Assembly: GCF_016918855.1 (NCBI RefSeq)
Contig: NZ_JADKYB010000001.1
Span: 620,001-684,000 of the forward strand
From: Actinacidiphila acididurans
GTDB taxonomy: Bacteria > Actinomycetota > Actinomycetes > Streptomycetales > Streptomycetaceae
Length of the DNA stretch: 64,000 bases
Reading direction: 5' to 3'
Shown: piece by piece, positions 1-8,128 of the stretch
How positions within the stretch are numbered: position 1 is the first letter of the stretch
How the letters are laid out: the number at the start of each line of letters is the position of its first letter
Position numbers and translations under genes: made by a program
The notes under the pieces: generated by a model
What the model was told of the DNA's origin: nothing
Databases searched by the model: none
The model's input: only the letters and a program-made list of their open reading frames with translations

Positions 1-545
1 CAACGCTCAACGGCACGTACCAAAGCCTGCTGCTCCTGTTCGTCTTCCGGACCCAGCGCCAACTGGGCTGGCCCCCTTGGCAGTCGGCGCTCGCCCTGCT
101 GCCGGCCTGCGTGCCGCTGGCCGTGACCGTGCCCTTCGCCGGTTCCATGACGGCGCGCTGGGGCACCAGCCGGCTGATCGCCTGCGGCGCGGCCGCCCCT
201 GTGGTGGGCTGCGGGCTCTACCTGTGGCGCCCCACGACCGCGACGTACTCCACCGCGATGCTGCCGACCCTGCTCCTGGTCGGCGCGGCCTTCGTGCTCT
301 CCTTCGCCGCCCTGAACATCCAGGCGACCGTGGCCCTGCCGACCGCGGACCGAGCAGCGGCCGTCCCGCTCTACCAGACGGCCGTCCAGCTCGGCGCCGT
401 GCTGATGCTCCCGGTCACCGCCCTGCTGCTCAGCGCCTGCCACGGCTACCGCCCGGCGCTGTCGTTCATCACAGCCGTCGCCGCGGTCGGCCTGCTGACC
501 GCGCTTCACGGACTTCGGATCTCTCACAGACAGGTCGCACCATGA
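1..545 (+). CDS. MFS transporter, C-terminal part (5' end outside window)
   Basis: The reading frame is open from position 3 and gives about 180 residues with five or six hydrophobic segments, for example around bases 93-150, 171-225, 255-320, 390-435 and 460-510. This fits the second half of a major facilitator drug exporter. The stop TGA (543-545) overlaps the ATG of the flavin reductase gene (ATGA), so the two are probably translationally coupled. Inferred role: export of the product of an adjacent biosynthetic cluster. The family assignment rests on hydrophobicity pattern and context, because the N-terminal signature motifs are not in the window. Confidence 0.75.
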   Translation, partial: TLNGTYQSLLLLFVFRTQRQLGWPPWQSALALLPACVPLAVTVPFAGSMTARWGTSRLIACGAAAPVVGCGLYLWRPTTATYSTAMLPTLLLVGAAFVLSFAALNIQATVALPTADRAAAVPLYQTAVQLGAVLMLPVTALLLSACHGYRPALSFITAVAAVGLLTALHGLRISHRQVAP

Positions 546-1135
546 CGGATGACCGGCTTTCCCTTGTGATCATCACCGCCAGCGTCAGGGACGGGCGCCT
601 CGGCCCGGCCGTGACCGACTGGTTCCTGGCCCAGGTCAAGGAGCGCGCCGAGTTCGCCGTGCAAGGCGTCGACCTGCTCGACCACCCGCTGCCGTTCGTC
701 ATACCCGCGCCGGGCTCGGACCTGCCCGCGGAGGTGGTCCGGGTGCGGGAATCGCTGCGTTCCGTCCTCGTCGCGGCAGACGCCTTCGTCGTGGTCACGC
801 CCGAGTACAACCACAGCTTCCCGGCCGCTCTGAAGAACACCGTCGACTGGTTCTACCAGGAGTGGACGGCCAAGCCGGTCGGGTTCGTGTCGTACGGCGG
901 ACTCAGCGGCGGCGTGCGCGCGGTGGAGCAACTGCGCCAGGTCTTCGCCGAGGTGCACGCGCTGACCGTCCGGGAGAACGTCGCCTTCCCCAACGCCGGC
1001 GGGCGCTTCGACTCGCAGGGCCGGCCGGCGGACGCGGAGCCGAGCGTCCTGTCGGCCGGCCTGCTGCTCGACCAGCTCGACTGGTGGGGCCGAGCCCTGC
1101 GCACGGCCCGCGGCGAACGCCCGTACCCGCGCTGA
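542..1135 (+). CDS. NAD(P)H-dependent FMN reductase family protein
   Basis: 197 residues with a flavodoxin-like fold. The N-terminal strand is followed by a phosphate-binding loop (TASVRDGRLG, residues 12-21). The family hallmark TPEYNHSFPAALKNTVDWF lies at residues 86-104. Such enzymes reduce FMN or quinones with NAD(P)H and often supply reduced flavin to two-component oxygenases. The ATG at 542 overlaps the stop of the upstream MFS gene. Genes for tandem-ABM and acyl-CoA-dehydrogenase-like oxygenases follow on the same strand, so a role as flavin donor to one of them is a reasonable inference. Direct quinone reduction is the alternative. Confidence 0.85.
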   Translation: MTDDRLSLVIITASVRDGRLGPAVTDWFLAQVKERAEFAVQGVDLLDHPLPFVIPAPGSDLPAEVVRVRESLRSVLVAADAFVVVTPEYNHSFPAALKNTVDWFYQEWTAKPVGFVSYGGLSGGVRAVEQLRQVFAEVHALTVRENVAFPNAGGRFDSQGRPADAEPSVLSAGLLLDQLDWWGRALRTARGERPYPR

Positions 1136-1168
1136 CATCAGCGACAACCGCCCCGAAGGGAAGCGCGA

Positions 1169-1813
1169 ATGCCCCAGAAGATCACGTCCGCACCGCCGGA
1201 CGTCCGCCGTGCCGACAGCACGCACGTCCACGTGGCCCAGTGGTACGTACCCGACCGCGAGAGCGGCATCGATGCCCTGCAGGAGGCCGTGACGCAGTTG
1301 CGTACCACCCCCTGGCCCACCGGGATCCTCTCCTTCGGTGGATACCTGAGCACCGAGCACGACACCGTGCTGACCTACGCCCAGTCGGCCGATGCCGCAG
1401 CCCACCGCGCCTTCACGGCCGGGCTGAAGGGGCTGGCCGGCGCCCAGACCGTCGAGTACACCCTGTACCGGGCGATCGTGCTGGACACCGGACCGGTGGT
1501 GCCGGCCAGTTTCGTCGTCGCCGCCTTCGACGTCGATGGTCCCGGGCCGCAGGAAGGCATCGTCGCCTCGATAGCCGACGCTCTGGAACGCGCCCCGGCC
1601 GCGCAGCACCCCGGACTGATCTCGGCCAACTTCCACCGCAGCACCGACGGCAGCCGGGTGCTCAACTACGCCGAGTGGACCAGCGACGAGGCTCACGCGG
1701 CCTTCCTGGCAGGCGCCACCCGGACGGCGACTCTGCGCGCCACCCACGACACACCCGGGGTACGCCCCATCGGCTTCAAGCGCTACCACCTGCTGCACAG
1801 CCTCACGGCTTGA
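1169..1813 (+). CDS. Tandem ABM-domain oxygenase (first of two paralogues)
   Basis: 214 residues made of two antibiotic-biosynthesis-monooxygenase-like (dimeric alpha/beta barrel) halves, roughly residues 19-105 and 110-205. Each half ends in a strand of the type SVLTYAQ or SRVLNYAEW. Single ABM proteins such as ActVA-ORF6 oxidise anthrones without a cofactor. Larger ABM-fold enzymes of the AlpJ/JadG/GilOII group cleave rings of angucyclines using reduced flavin. The gene lies 33 bases after the FMN reductase. A paralogue of the same two-domain layout is at 7419-8081. Substrate unknown; polyketide tailoring is inferred from context. Confidence 0.8.
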   Translation: MPQKITSAPPDVRRADSTHVHVAQWYVPDRESGIDALQEAVTQLRTTPWPTGILSFGGYLSTEHDTVLTYAQSADAAAHRAFTAGLKGLAGAQTVEYTLYRAIVLDTGPVVPASFVVAAFDVDGPGPQEGIVASIADALERAPAAQHPGLISANFHRSTDGSRVLNYAEWTSDEAHAAFLAGATRTATLRATHDTPGVRPIGFKRYHLLHSLTA

Positions 1814-1883
1814 GGCACCGACCCGCCGCCTGCGCCTCCGACGTCATCACGTCATCACGCCATCACCCCGGGAGGAACCGACC

Positions 1884-3062
1884 ATGCCGACCACCACGCC
1901 GACCAGGGACGATCTCGTCGAGAGCGCGGGGAAACTCGTGCCCCTGCTGCGCTCCCGCGCCCTGTGGATCGACGACAACCGCCGGCTTCCCCCGGACGTC
2001 ATCGAGGCGATCGAGGCGTCCGGACTGCTCAGGATGCAGGTGCCCACCCAGTACGGCGGATACGAGTCGGACGCCCGCGCGTTCGTCGACGTGCTCGCCG
2101 AGATCGCCAAGGGGAACAGCTCGGTCGCCTTCTGCATGTCCATCTACGCCTCGCTGACCTGGATGGTCGGGCTGTGGCCGGACGAGGCCCTCGACGAGGT
2201 GTTCGCCGAGCCCCACGTCCGGGTGACCGGCACCACGGCAGCGTCCGGTACGGCCACTCGGGTCGACGGCGGCTACCTGATCAACGGGAGCTGGGGCTAC
2301 AACAGCGGTATTCTGCACGCCCACTGGAAGATCACCGCCGCCATGCCCGAGGGGCCGGCCGGACAGACCCTTCCGGTCTTCACCCTCGTCCCGGTGTCCG
2401 AGCTGGAACTCGTCGACGACTGGCACACCACCGGCCTCCAGGGCTCGGGCAGTGTCACCACCGTGGCCAAGGACGTCTTCGTGCCGGACCGCCGGGTGAT
2501 CACGGGTGCCGACTTCTACCAGAACATCAGCAACTCGCGGGCCAACGCGGCCAAGGGGGGCTACCGGGTGCCGATGCTGGTCACCGCGACGGCGATGCAG
2601 ACCGGCCAGCTCGTCGGCGCGGCCAAATATGCCCTGGCCGGCTTCCTGGAGCGGCTTCCCGGCCGGCCCCTGACGTACACGAACTATCCGAGTCAGCAGG
2701 AGGCGCCGATCACCCACCTGCAGGTCGGTGAGGCGGCACTGCTGATCGAGGACGCCGAGGCGCGGGCCCACCGCTTCACCGACCTGCTCGCCGAGAAGAT
2801 CCGGCGGGACGAGCCGTGGTCCCAGGACGACCGGATCTTCTCCCGGGTGCAGATCGGCTGGATCGCCAAGCAGGTCAAGCAGGCCGTCGACATCCTGGCC
2901 TCCGCCGGCGGCGGCTCCTCGATCCTCCGGGACGTACCGATCACGCGCATCCAGAGGGACGTCCAGGCGACGTCCCTGCACGCCCTGATCACCCCGGCTA
3001 CCAACATCGAGCTCTACGGCAGGTCCCTGACCGGCCTGGAACCCAACACGGTGTACCTGTAA
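1884..3062 (+). CDS. Acyl-CoA dehydrogenase-fold flavin-dependent monooxygenase
   Basis: 392 residues with the three-part acyl-CoA dehydrogenase layout: helical N-terminal domain (1-110), beta domain with a TGLQGSGS motif near 185-192, and C-terminal four-helix domain (220-390). A ribosome site GGGAGGA precedes the ATG. The position after a flavin reductase and an ABM oxygenase suggests a class D, two-component flavin monooxygenase (ActVA-ORF5/HsaA type) that hydroxylates an aromatic polyketide, rather than a fatty-acid beta-oxidation enzyme. No acyl-CoA ligase or thiolase genes are nearby, which supports the monooxygenase reading. A true dehydrogenase cannot be ruled out. Confidence 0.7.
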   Translation: MPTTTPTRDDLVESAGKLVPLLRSRALWIDDNRRLPPDVIEAIEASGLLRMQVPTQYGGYESDARAFVDVLAEIAKGNSSVAFCMSIYASLTWMVGLWPDEALDEVFAEPHVRVTGTTAASGTATRVDGGYLINGSWGYNSGILHAHWKITAAMPEGPAGQTLPVFTLVPVSELELVDDWHTTGLQGSGSVTTVAKDVFVPDRRVITGADFYQNISNSRANAAKGGYRVPMLVTATAMQTGQLVGAAKYALAGFLERLPGRPLTYTNYPSQQEAPITHLQVGEAALLIEDAEARAHRFTDLLAEKIRRDEPWSQDDRIFSRVQIGWIAKQVKQAVDILASAGGGSSILRDVPITRIQRDVQATSLHALITPATNIELYGRSLTGLEPNTVYL

Positions 3063-3104
3063 GGGGGCCCGAACGCCGGGCTGCCGCACCGGGGAGCAGG
3101 GGAC

Positions 3105-3135
3105 GCGCACGGAGCCGGCGGTCCGGCCCGTGCGC
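3105..3135. terminator. Hairpin between convergent genes
   Basis: Arms GCGCACGG (3105-3112) and CCGTGCGC (3128-3135) pair perfectly, with an inner CCGG/CCGG pairing. The hairpin lies between the monooxygenase and response regulator genes, which converge, so it may serve both. There is no T-run. Confidence 0.6.
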
Positions 3136-3181
3136 GCCGGCGTCCTCGCCCTGTGCGGCAACAGCCCGGCCTTCCGACCCG

Positions 3182-3880
3182 TCAGGCGGCATCCTTCCCG
3201 CCGGCCGTGCCCATGCGGAATCCGACCCCGCGGACGGTGACGATCCAGTCGCTCTGCCCCAGTTTCTTGCGCAGCGAGTTGACGTGGGTGTCGACCGTAC
3301 GGCTCGCCTGGGCACCCAGGGCCTGCGCCATCGGGATCTCCCAGATCTCCGCCATCAGCCGCTGCCGGGTGACGACCATCTCGGAGTGCCGGGCCAGGTA
3401 GTACAGGAGATCGAACTCCTTGCGGGTCAGTTCCACCCGCCTGCCCTGCACACGAACCTCGCGCGAGACCGCGTCGATGTGCAGGCCACCGACCGAGACC
3501 GTCGTCTTCGGGGCGAGCGCCGGCCGGCGGGGCTCCCAACGGCGCATCACGGCCTGAATACGGGCCGCCAACTCGCGTATCTGATAGGGCTTGTCGAGGC
3601 AGTCGTCAGCACCCGCCCGCAGCCCGAGGACCCGCTCCATTTCGCCGCCGCCGGCGAACGCGATCAGGGGAACGTGGGCCGTTTCACGGAGGGTGCGGCA
3701 GACCGTCAGTCCGTCGATGTCCGGGAGGTCGAGGTCGAGCAGGACGAAGTCCGCCTGCTGGAGGTTCTCCAGTGCGGCGGTCCCGGAATCGACGGTTGTG
3801 ACGTCATGGCCGTATCGCTCCAGGTTGCGGGTCAGCGTCAGCGCTTCGTGTTTCTGGGCCTCCACCACGAGAATGTGCAC
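3182..3880 (-). CDS. OmpR/PhoB-type response regulator with degenerate receiver
   Basis: 232 residues: receiver domain (1-115) and winged-helix DNA-binding domain (about 130-225, with VTVRGVGFRMG near the end). The GTG start at 3880 was chosen because AAAGGAGA (3885-3892) precedes it and the protein then begins exactly at the first receiver strand. The receiver is atypical. The usual acidic pair after strand 1 is Glu7-Ala8. The switch Thr is Ala76. Asp49 and Lys97 remain. No histidine kinase gene is next to it. Regulators of this kind (JadR1 type) are pathway-specific in aromatic polyketide clusters and can respond to ligands instead of phosphorylation; that role here is inferred. Confidence 0.85.
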   Translation of the reverse strand: MHILVVEAQKHEALTLTRNLERYGHDVTTVDSGTAALENLQQADFVLLDLDLPDIDGLTVCRTLRETAHVPLIAFAGGGEMERVLGLRAGADDCLDKPYQIRELAARIQAVMRRWEPRRPALAPKTTVSVGGLHIDAVSREVRVQGRRVELTRKEFDLLYYLARHSEMVVTRQRLMAEIWEIPMAQALGAQASRTVDTHVNSLRKKLGQSDWIVTVRGVGFRMGTAGGKDAA

Positions 3881-4096
3881 GATATCTCCTTTGGAGTCGC
3901 ACCGGCCAAAGGTGGTTCCACGACCGCAAGCTCCATTGCCTGCCTCCCTGCCGTCCTGACTCTGCGCACATATGCTGATCCGCAGGGCGGATTCCACACC
4001 GCTGTCGTCGATTCGTGTCAGGGTGTTCACGCGTGTTCACAAGAATGAGCGGACCGGCGGACGGAAGATTCCCCGGAGCCCGGAACTATCCCGAAC

Positions 4097-4795
4097 TCAG
4101 GAGGCGGCCGCGGACGCGGTGGCGCTCAAGTGGTCGGATTGGAACGCACGCAGGAATGTGCTCACCGCGGCGTTCACCACGCCGCGCAGTTCGGCCTCCG
4201 GGACGGGGCGGGTGCCGAACTGGGACCGGGCCTCCATGGGGCCGGTGAGCAAGGCGAGGAACTGCTCCGCGGCCTCGACGGGATCGCAGGTGCGCAGTAC
4301 GCCGGCGAGGGACAGCCGTGCCATCCGGTCGGCGAGGGTCTGCCTGAGGCGATCGGCGCCGTGTCCCCAGACGGATTCCAGCAGATCGGGAAAGCTGGCG
4401 CTCTCCGCGTTCAGAAGTCGTCGCAACGCCCAGGAACGGGGATCACAACACTGCACCAGCAGGCGGTTCGCCACGTCCTCCAGGCGAGACCGGACCGCGT
4501 CGGGGTCCGCCGCGCCGTCCATGGCCAGATGCTCGGCCGCGGCCACGTTCTCCGCCATCACCGCGTTTCCGGTCGCCTCCATGGCGGCATGGAAGACGTT
4601 CTCCTTGTCGCCGAGGTGGTTGTAGACGGTGTGCTTGGCGACGCCTGCCACCTCGGCGATCTCCTCCACGCCCGCCCGGGCGTAGCCCCGGTCGGCGAAC
4701 ACGGTGAACGCCGCGTCCAGGATCGCCTGGCGCTTGTCGATGCGTCCTCGGGAGGTCGCCCGAGTGGCACCTGCCGACGTCGTAGTTCCGCCCAC
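4097..4795 (-). CDS. TetR-family repressor of the divergent MFS gene
   Basis: About 232 residues with an N-terminal TetR helix-turn-helix (DKRQAILDAAFTVFADRGY, then VAGVAKHTVYNHLGDKE). I chose the GTG at 4795 because a TACACT box (complement of 4802-4807) sits six bases upstream, which fits a leaderless transcript. A GTG at 4831 would add 12 residues but lies inside an operator. The divergent neighbour is a DHA2-type exporter, the classic drug-sensing arrangement. Two matching 16-base palindromes (4827-4842 and 4888-4903) lie in the shared promoter region, so autoregulation and control of the exporter are likely. The ligand is probably the exported metabolite (inference). Confidence 0.88.
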   Translation of the reverse strand: MGGTTTSAGATRATSRGRIDKRQAILDAAFTVFADRGYARAGVEEIAEVAGVAKHTVYNHLGDKENVFHAAMEATGNAVMAENVAAAEHLAMDGAADPDAVRSRLEDVANRLLVQCCDPRSWALRRLLNAESASFPDLLESVWGHGADRLRQTLADRMARLSLAGVLRTCDPVEAAEQFLALLTGPMEARSQFGTRPVPEAELRGVVNAAVSTFLRAFQSDHLSATASAAAS

Positions 4796-4826
4796 TCGAT
4801 CAGTGTAGCCGCTTCGGGCGCCAGTT

Positions 4827-4842
4827 TGCACCCGTGAGTGCA
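4827..4842. promoter_or_regulatory. Putative TetR operator 1
   Basis: TGCACCCGTGAGTGCA, arms TGCAC/GTGCA. It matches operator 2 at 12 of 16 positions and covers the expected -35 region of the leaderless tetR promoter. Confidence 0.65.
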
Positions 4843-4859
4843 GTTGATTGACCGTGCCG

Positions 4860-4888
4860 TTGCCCTGAACGCATCAGTGCTCTAATCT
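4860..4888 (+). promoter_or_regulatory. Promoter of the MFS exporter gene
   Basis: TTGCCC (4860-4865), a 17-base spacer, then TAATCT (4883-4888). This resembles a sigma-70/HrdB-type promoter. Operator 2 begins at the last base of the -10 box, so a bound repressor would block transcription start. Confidence 0.6.
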
Positions 4889-4903
4889 GCACTCGCCAGT
4901 GCA
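4888..4903. promoter_or_regulatory. Putative TetR operator 2
   Basis: TGCACTCGCCAGTGCA: perfect 6-base arms TGCACT/AGTGCA around a 4-base centre, placed over the start point of the exporter gene. Confidence 0.7.
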
Positions 4904-4934
4904 AAAATAGCTGTTGAGGCCAACGGAGAGGCTC

Positions 4935-6419
4935 ATGGCGCATCCATCGGACGAAGGCCTGGATCCCGCGCTGCGGCGACTGATCGGTGTCATCCTGCTG
5001 GGCGGGATCATGGGGATCCTCGACGGCTCGATGGTCGCCGTCGCCGCCGACACCCTTGCGAAGAACTTCCACACCTCGCTCAGCGCGGTCGGCTGGGTGT
5101 CCACCAGCTATCTGCTGGCTCTGACGGTGAGCATCCCGGTCACCACCTGGGCGGTCGACAGGTTCGGCGGGCGGCGGCTGTGGCTGCTCGGCCTCGTGGT
5201 GTTCCTGGCCGGGTCCATCAGCTCCGGACTGGCGTGGAACATCGGCAGCCTGATCGCGTTTCGCGTGCTCCAGGGCCTCGGCGCCGGGTTGCTCGACCCG
5301 CTGATGCTGACCCTGCTGGCCCGGTCGGCGGGGCCGAGCCGTATCGGCCGGGTCATGGGCCTGATGGGCGTGGTCGGCTCCAGCGGCCCGGTGTTCGGAC
5401 CGGTCCTCGGCGGACTCATCCTCCAAGGTGCGTCCTGGCGCTGGATGTTCCTGGTCAACGTGCCGATCGGCCTGGCCGCCCTGCTGCTCGCCCTGCGCGT
5501 GGTTCCGGACGACAAGCCGGTCGGTGAGCACACGGCGGGCAAGCTCGACGTCCTCGGCCTCGTGCTGATCGGCCCGGGCGTCGCGGCAGCCGTGCTGACC
5601 CTGTCCCAGTACGCCGAGCGGACCGAGTTCCTCACCTGGCGGGTACTGGTGCCCCTCGCCGCGGCGGCCGTGCTGTTGGCCGGCTACGCCGTCCACGCGC
5701 TCCGCGAGCGGAGCACGCGGCCGCTGATCGACCTGCGGCTGTTCACCTCGCGCAGCTTCTCCGCCAGCGTGACCGTCGGCTCCCTCGTCGGCCTGGCCAC
5801 CTTCGCCAGCCTGTTCGCGCTGCCGCTGTACTACCAGCAGGTGCGCGGTCACGACACCTTCGCGTCCGCCCTGCTGCTCGCCCCGCTCGGCGTCGGTTCG
5901 GCTGTGTCCATGCCGTTGACCGGGCGGCTGTCCGACAAGGTCGGCTCGCGCAACCTGGTACTCGCCGGCGCCGTGGTCGCCGGGCTCAGCGCGCTGGGCT
6001 TCACCCAACTGGGCGCACACACCTCCCAGGTGTGGTCGGGCGTTCTGGCGTTCACCATCGGCCTCGGCCTCGGGAGCGTCGGCGCGCCCACCATCGCCTC
6101 GCTCTACCGGACGCTGCCGCCCCACCTCGTGCCGCAGGGCAGCACGGTGCTCTACATGCTCAACCAACTCGGCGCCGCGATCGGCATCGCCCTGGTCGCG
6201 CTGCTCGTCCAGAGCGCCGGCAGCGAGGACCCGCTGGGCGGCTTCCGGGCCGCGTACTGGGGCGTGACCGGTGCCCTGGCCGCTGTCCTCCTGGCCGCGC
6301 CACTCCTGCCGGGGCGCCCGGCGCCGCAGGAGACCGCCGCTGAATCGCCCGATGAGCGGCTCGACGCCCAAGCCGAGGCGGCTCCCGCTCCCGTCGCTGC
6401 CCAGGGGGACGGCAAGTGA
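4935..6419 (+). CDS. MFS multidrug exporter, DHA2 (14-TMS) family
   Basis: 494 residues, the usual length of EmrB/QacA-type drug:H+ antiporters, with about 14 hydrophobic segments. A motif A-like loop (AVDRFGGRRLWLLG) follows TMS 2. A motif C-like segment (GVVGSSGPVFGPVLGG) is in TMS 5. The ATG at 4935 follows GGAGAG (4925-4930). The C-terminal tail is short and rich in Ala, Glu and Pro. The gene is divergent from a TetR gene and its promoter carries a matching operator. Its stop overlaps the GTG of the next gene (GTGA). Inferred role: self-resistance or export of the local metabolite. Confidence 0.9.
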   Translation: MAHPSDEGLDPALRRLIGVILLGGIMGILDGSMVAVAADTLAKNFHTSLSAVGWVSTSYLLALTVSIPVTTWAVDRFGGRRLWLLGLVVFLAGSISSGLAWNIGSLIAFRVLQGLGAGLLDPLMLTLLARSAGPSRIGRVMGLMGVVGSSGPVFGPVLGGLILQGASWRWMFLVNVPIGLAALLLALRVVPDDKPVGEHTAGKLDVLGLVLIGPGVAAAVLTLSQYAERTEFLTWRVLVPLAAAAVLLAGYAVHALRERSTRPLIDLRLFTSRSFSASVTVGSLVGLATFASLFALPLYYQQVRGHDTFASALLLAPLGVGSAVSMPLTGRLSDKVGSRNLVLAGAVVAGLSALGFTQLGAHTSQVWSGVLAFTIGLGLGSVGAPTIASLYRTLPPHLVPQGSTVLYMLNQLGAAIGIALVALLVQSAGSEDPLGGFRAAYWGVTGALAAVLLAAPLLPGRPAPQETAAESPDERLDAQAEAAPAPVAAQGDGK

Positions 6420-7273
6420 AGACCATCGTGATCGCGGGCGGTACCGACGGCATCGGGAAGGCGCTCGCCGCGACCCGTCTCGGCAGAGGCGACACCGTCG
6501 TCGTCATCGGCCGCGACGAGGCGAAGGGAGCGGCGTTCCTCGCATCGGCCGCGGCTGTCGGCGCCGGGGCGCGGGCCGTTTTCGTCCCGGCGGACCTCAG
6601 CCTGCTGAGCGAGAACGAACGGGTCCTGGAGACGGTGCGGACGCGCTTCCCCGCCGTGGACACCCTCGTGTTCTGCGCCCGGCACTACCGCACCCGGCGC
6701 ACCGAGACGGCCGAGGGCCTGGAGGAGAACTTCGCGCTGTTCTACCTCAGCCGCTACGTGCTCGGCCACGGCCTGGCCGACGCGCTCACGGCGGCCGGGC
6801 GGCCGGTGGTGGTGAACGTGGCGGGCCCCGGCGCCGATCTGGGCGTCGTGCGCTGGGACGACCTGGAACTGCGGCGCGGCTACCACGGGGGCGCCGCGCT
6901 CGGGCAGGGCGGAAAACTCAACGACCTGCTCGGTGTCGCCTTCGCCGGGCGGTACGGGGACCGCGGGATCCGATACGTCCTGATCCACCCGGGCGTCACG
7001 GCGACGAGCTTCTCCGGCGAGTACGACGAGCACACACTCAAGCAGATCACGACGATGCAGTTGTACGCCAAGCCCGTCGAACTGGCTCTTCCGCCGATCC
7101 TCGCGGCCATCGACACCCCGCCCGCCGAGGCGTTGAGCGCCTTTGTGGAGGGGCACCGGATCGAGGTGGAGGACGACTCCTTCGACCGGGGCGCCGCGAG
7201 GCGGCTCGAGAAGGTCACAGAGGGGATCCTGCTGGAGCACGGCAGCCGGACCGGCGCTCCACGGGGAAATTGA
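6416..7273 (+). CDS. SDR-fold protein lacking catalytic residues
   Basis: 285 residues with a Rossmann nucleotide-binding start (GGTDGIG, residues 8-14) and the length of a short-chain dehydrogenase. The active site is not conserved. The NNAG element is replaced by FCAR (86-89). The Ser strand reads NVAGPG (134-139). The Tyr four residues before the conserved Lys167 is Gly163. The protein may bind NAD(P) without classical SDR chemistry, or use other residues. Its GTG overlaps the MFS stop, so it is co-translated with the exporter. Function not recognised; a scaffold, regulatory or non-redox role is possible. Confidence 0.75.
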   Translation: MKTIVIAGGTDGIGKALAATRLGRGDTVVVIGRDEAKGAAFLASAAAVGAGARAVFVPADLSLLSENERVLETVRTRFPAVDTLVFCARHYRTRRTETAEGLEENFALFYLSRYVLGHGLADALTAAGRPVVVNVAGPGADLGVVRWDDLELRRGYHGGAALGQGGKLNDLLGVAFAGRYGDRGIRYVLIHPGVTATSFSGEYDEHTLKQITTMQLYAKPVELALPPILAAIDTPPAEALSAFVEGHRIEVEDDSFDRGAARRLEKVTEGILLEHGSRTGAPRGN

Positions 7274-7418
7274 CGTCGCCTGAAAAGGAATTGATGTTCT
7301 TTCCGCAACCCTGAGCGGGACTTTCTGGGCGCGGGCCATTGCCGGTCGGAGAATATTCCGTACTACGCCGTGGTCCGCGCCTTGTTCGCGGGACCGCCCC
7401 GTCCTGAGGAGCCGAAGA

Positions 7419-8081
7419 ATGTCCTACACGTCCACCCCGCGGCCCGTCATCGAGAATCCTCACAGCGACGTCGTACTGGTCGGGACGGTGCCGGCGGACA
7501 GCCGGCAGCAACGGGAAGTGGCGGACGCCGTCGTGACGCACTGGCAGTCCCGTTCCTGGCCCGCGGAACTGCTCTCGCTCACGGCGTACACGAGCAGCGA
7601 CGGCGAGTCCGTGCTGACCTATGCGCAGTGGTCCTCGGAGGAGGCGTTGCGACGGTCCCTGGAAGAGGGCGGCACCGTTTCCGACCTCACCGGTGTCACC
7701 GACTCCGGCGTCCCGGCACCGGTGCCCTACCGGCTGTACCGAGCGGTACGCGGCAGCGCGGTCGCCGATCCCGCTCCCGTCGCGGGGTCCTTCCCGGTGG
7801 CCTTCTTCGGCGCGGAGAACCACCGGGCCGCGCGTGCCTGGATCGACGGCCTCCTGGCGGCGGAGGAGGAGAGCGAAGGCGAGGACCGTGCCTACCCCGG
7901 CGGGATATCCGCCAACATGCACATCAGCCTGGACGGCACGAGCATTCTCAGCTTCTCCGAATGGGTGACGGAGGCCCAGGCCGTCGCTCACATCGAGGCG
8001 GTCTGGGAGCCGGTACTGAAGGAACTCGGCGGCACCGGCACCCTGTACCGGCACTTCCGGAGCCTTTTCCCGGAGCGCTGA
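7419..8081 (+). CDS. Tandem ABM-domain oxygenase (second paralogue)
   Basis: 220 residues with the same two-halved ABM layout as the 1169-1813 product. Both share ESVLTYAQWSS- or TVLTYAQSAD-type strands in half 1, a PYRLYRAV or EYTLYRAI segment at the domain junction, and ISANMHISLDG or ISANFHRSTDG in half 2. The two genes therefore arose by duplication and diverged. A 145-base AT-richer stretch upstream suggests its own promoter. Likely a cofactor-free or flavin-assisted oxygenase for a polyketide intermediate (inference). It ends just before a strong terminator hairpin. Confidence 0.8.
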   Translation: MSYTSTPRPVIENPHSDVVLVGTVPADSRQQREVADAVVTHWQSRSWPAELLSLTAYTSSDGESVLTYAQWSSEEALRRSLEEGGTVSDLTGVTDSGVPAPVPYRLYRAVRGSAVADPAPVAGSFPVAFFGAENHRAARAWIDGLLAAEEESEGEDRAYPGGISANMHISLDGTSILSFSEWVTEAQAVAHIEAVWEPVLKELGGTGTLYRHFRSLFPER

Positions 8082-8085
8082 GTGC

Positions 8086-8119
8086 GGTCCGGCGGCCCTC
8101 GGAAGGGGGCCGCCGGACC
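8086..8119. terminator. Strong hairpin between convergent genes
   Basis: Perfect 13-base arms GGTCCGGCGGCCC (8086-8098) and GGGCCGCCGGACC (8107-8119) with an 8-base loop, between the converging ABM and carboxylase epsilon genes. Confidence 0.85.
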
Positions 8120-8128
8120 CGAAAGGTG

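Noticed and set aside
7351..7358. GAATATTC palindrome before the second ABM gene
   Set aside because: Only eight bases and not repeated elsewhere in the window, so too weak to call an operator.
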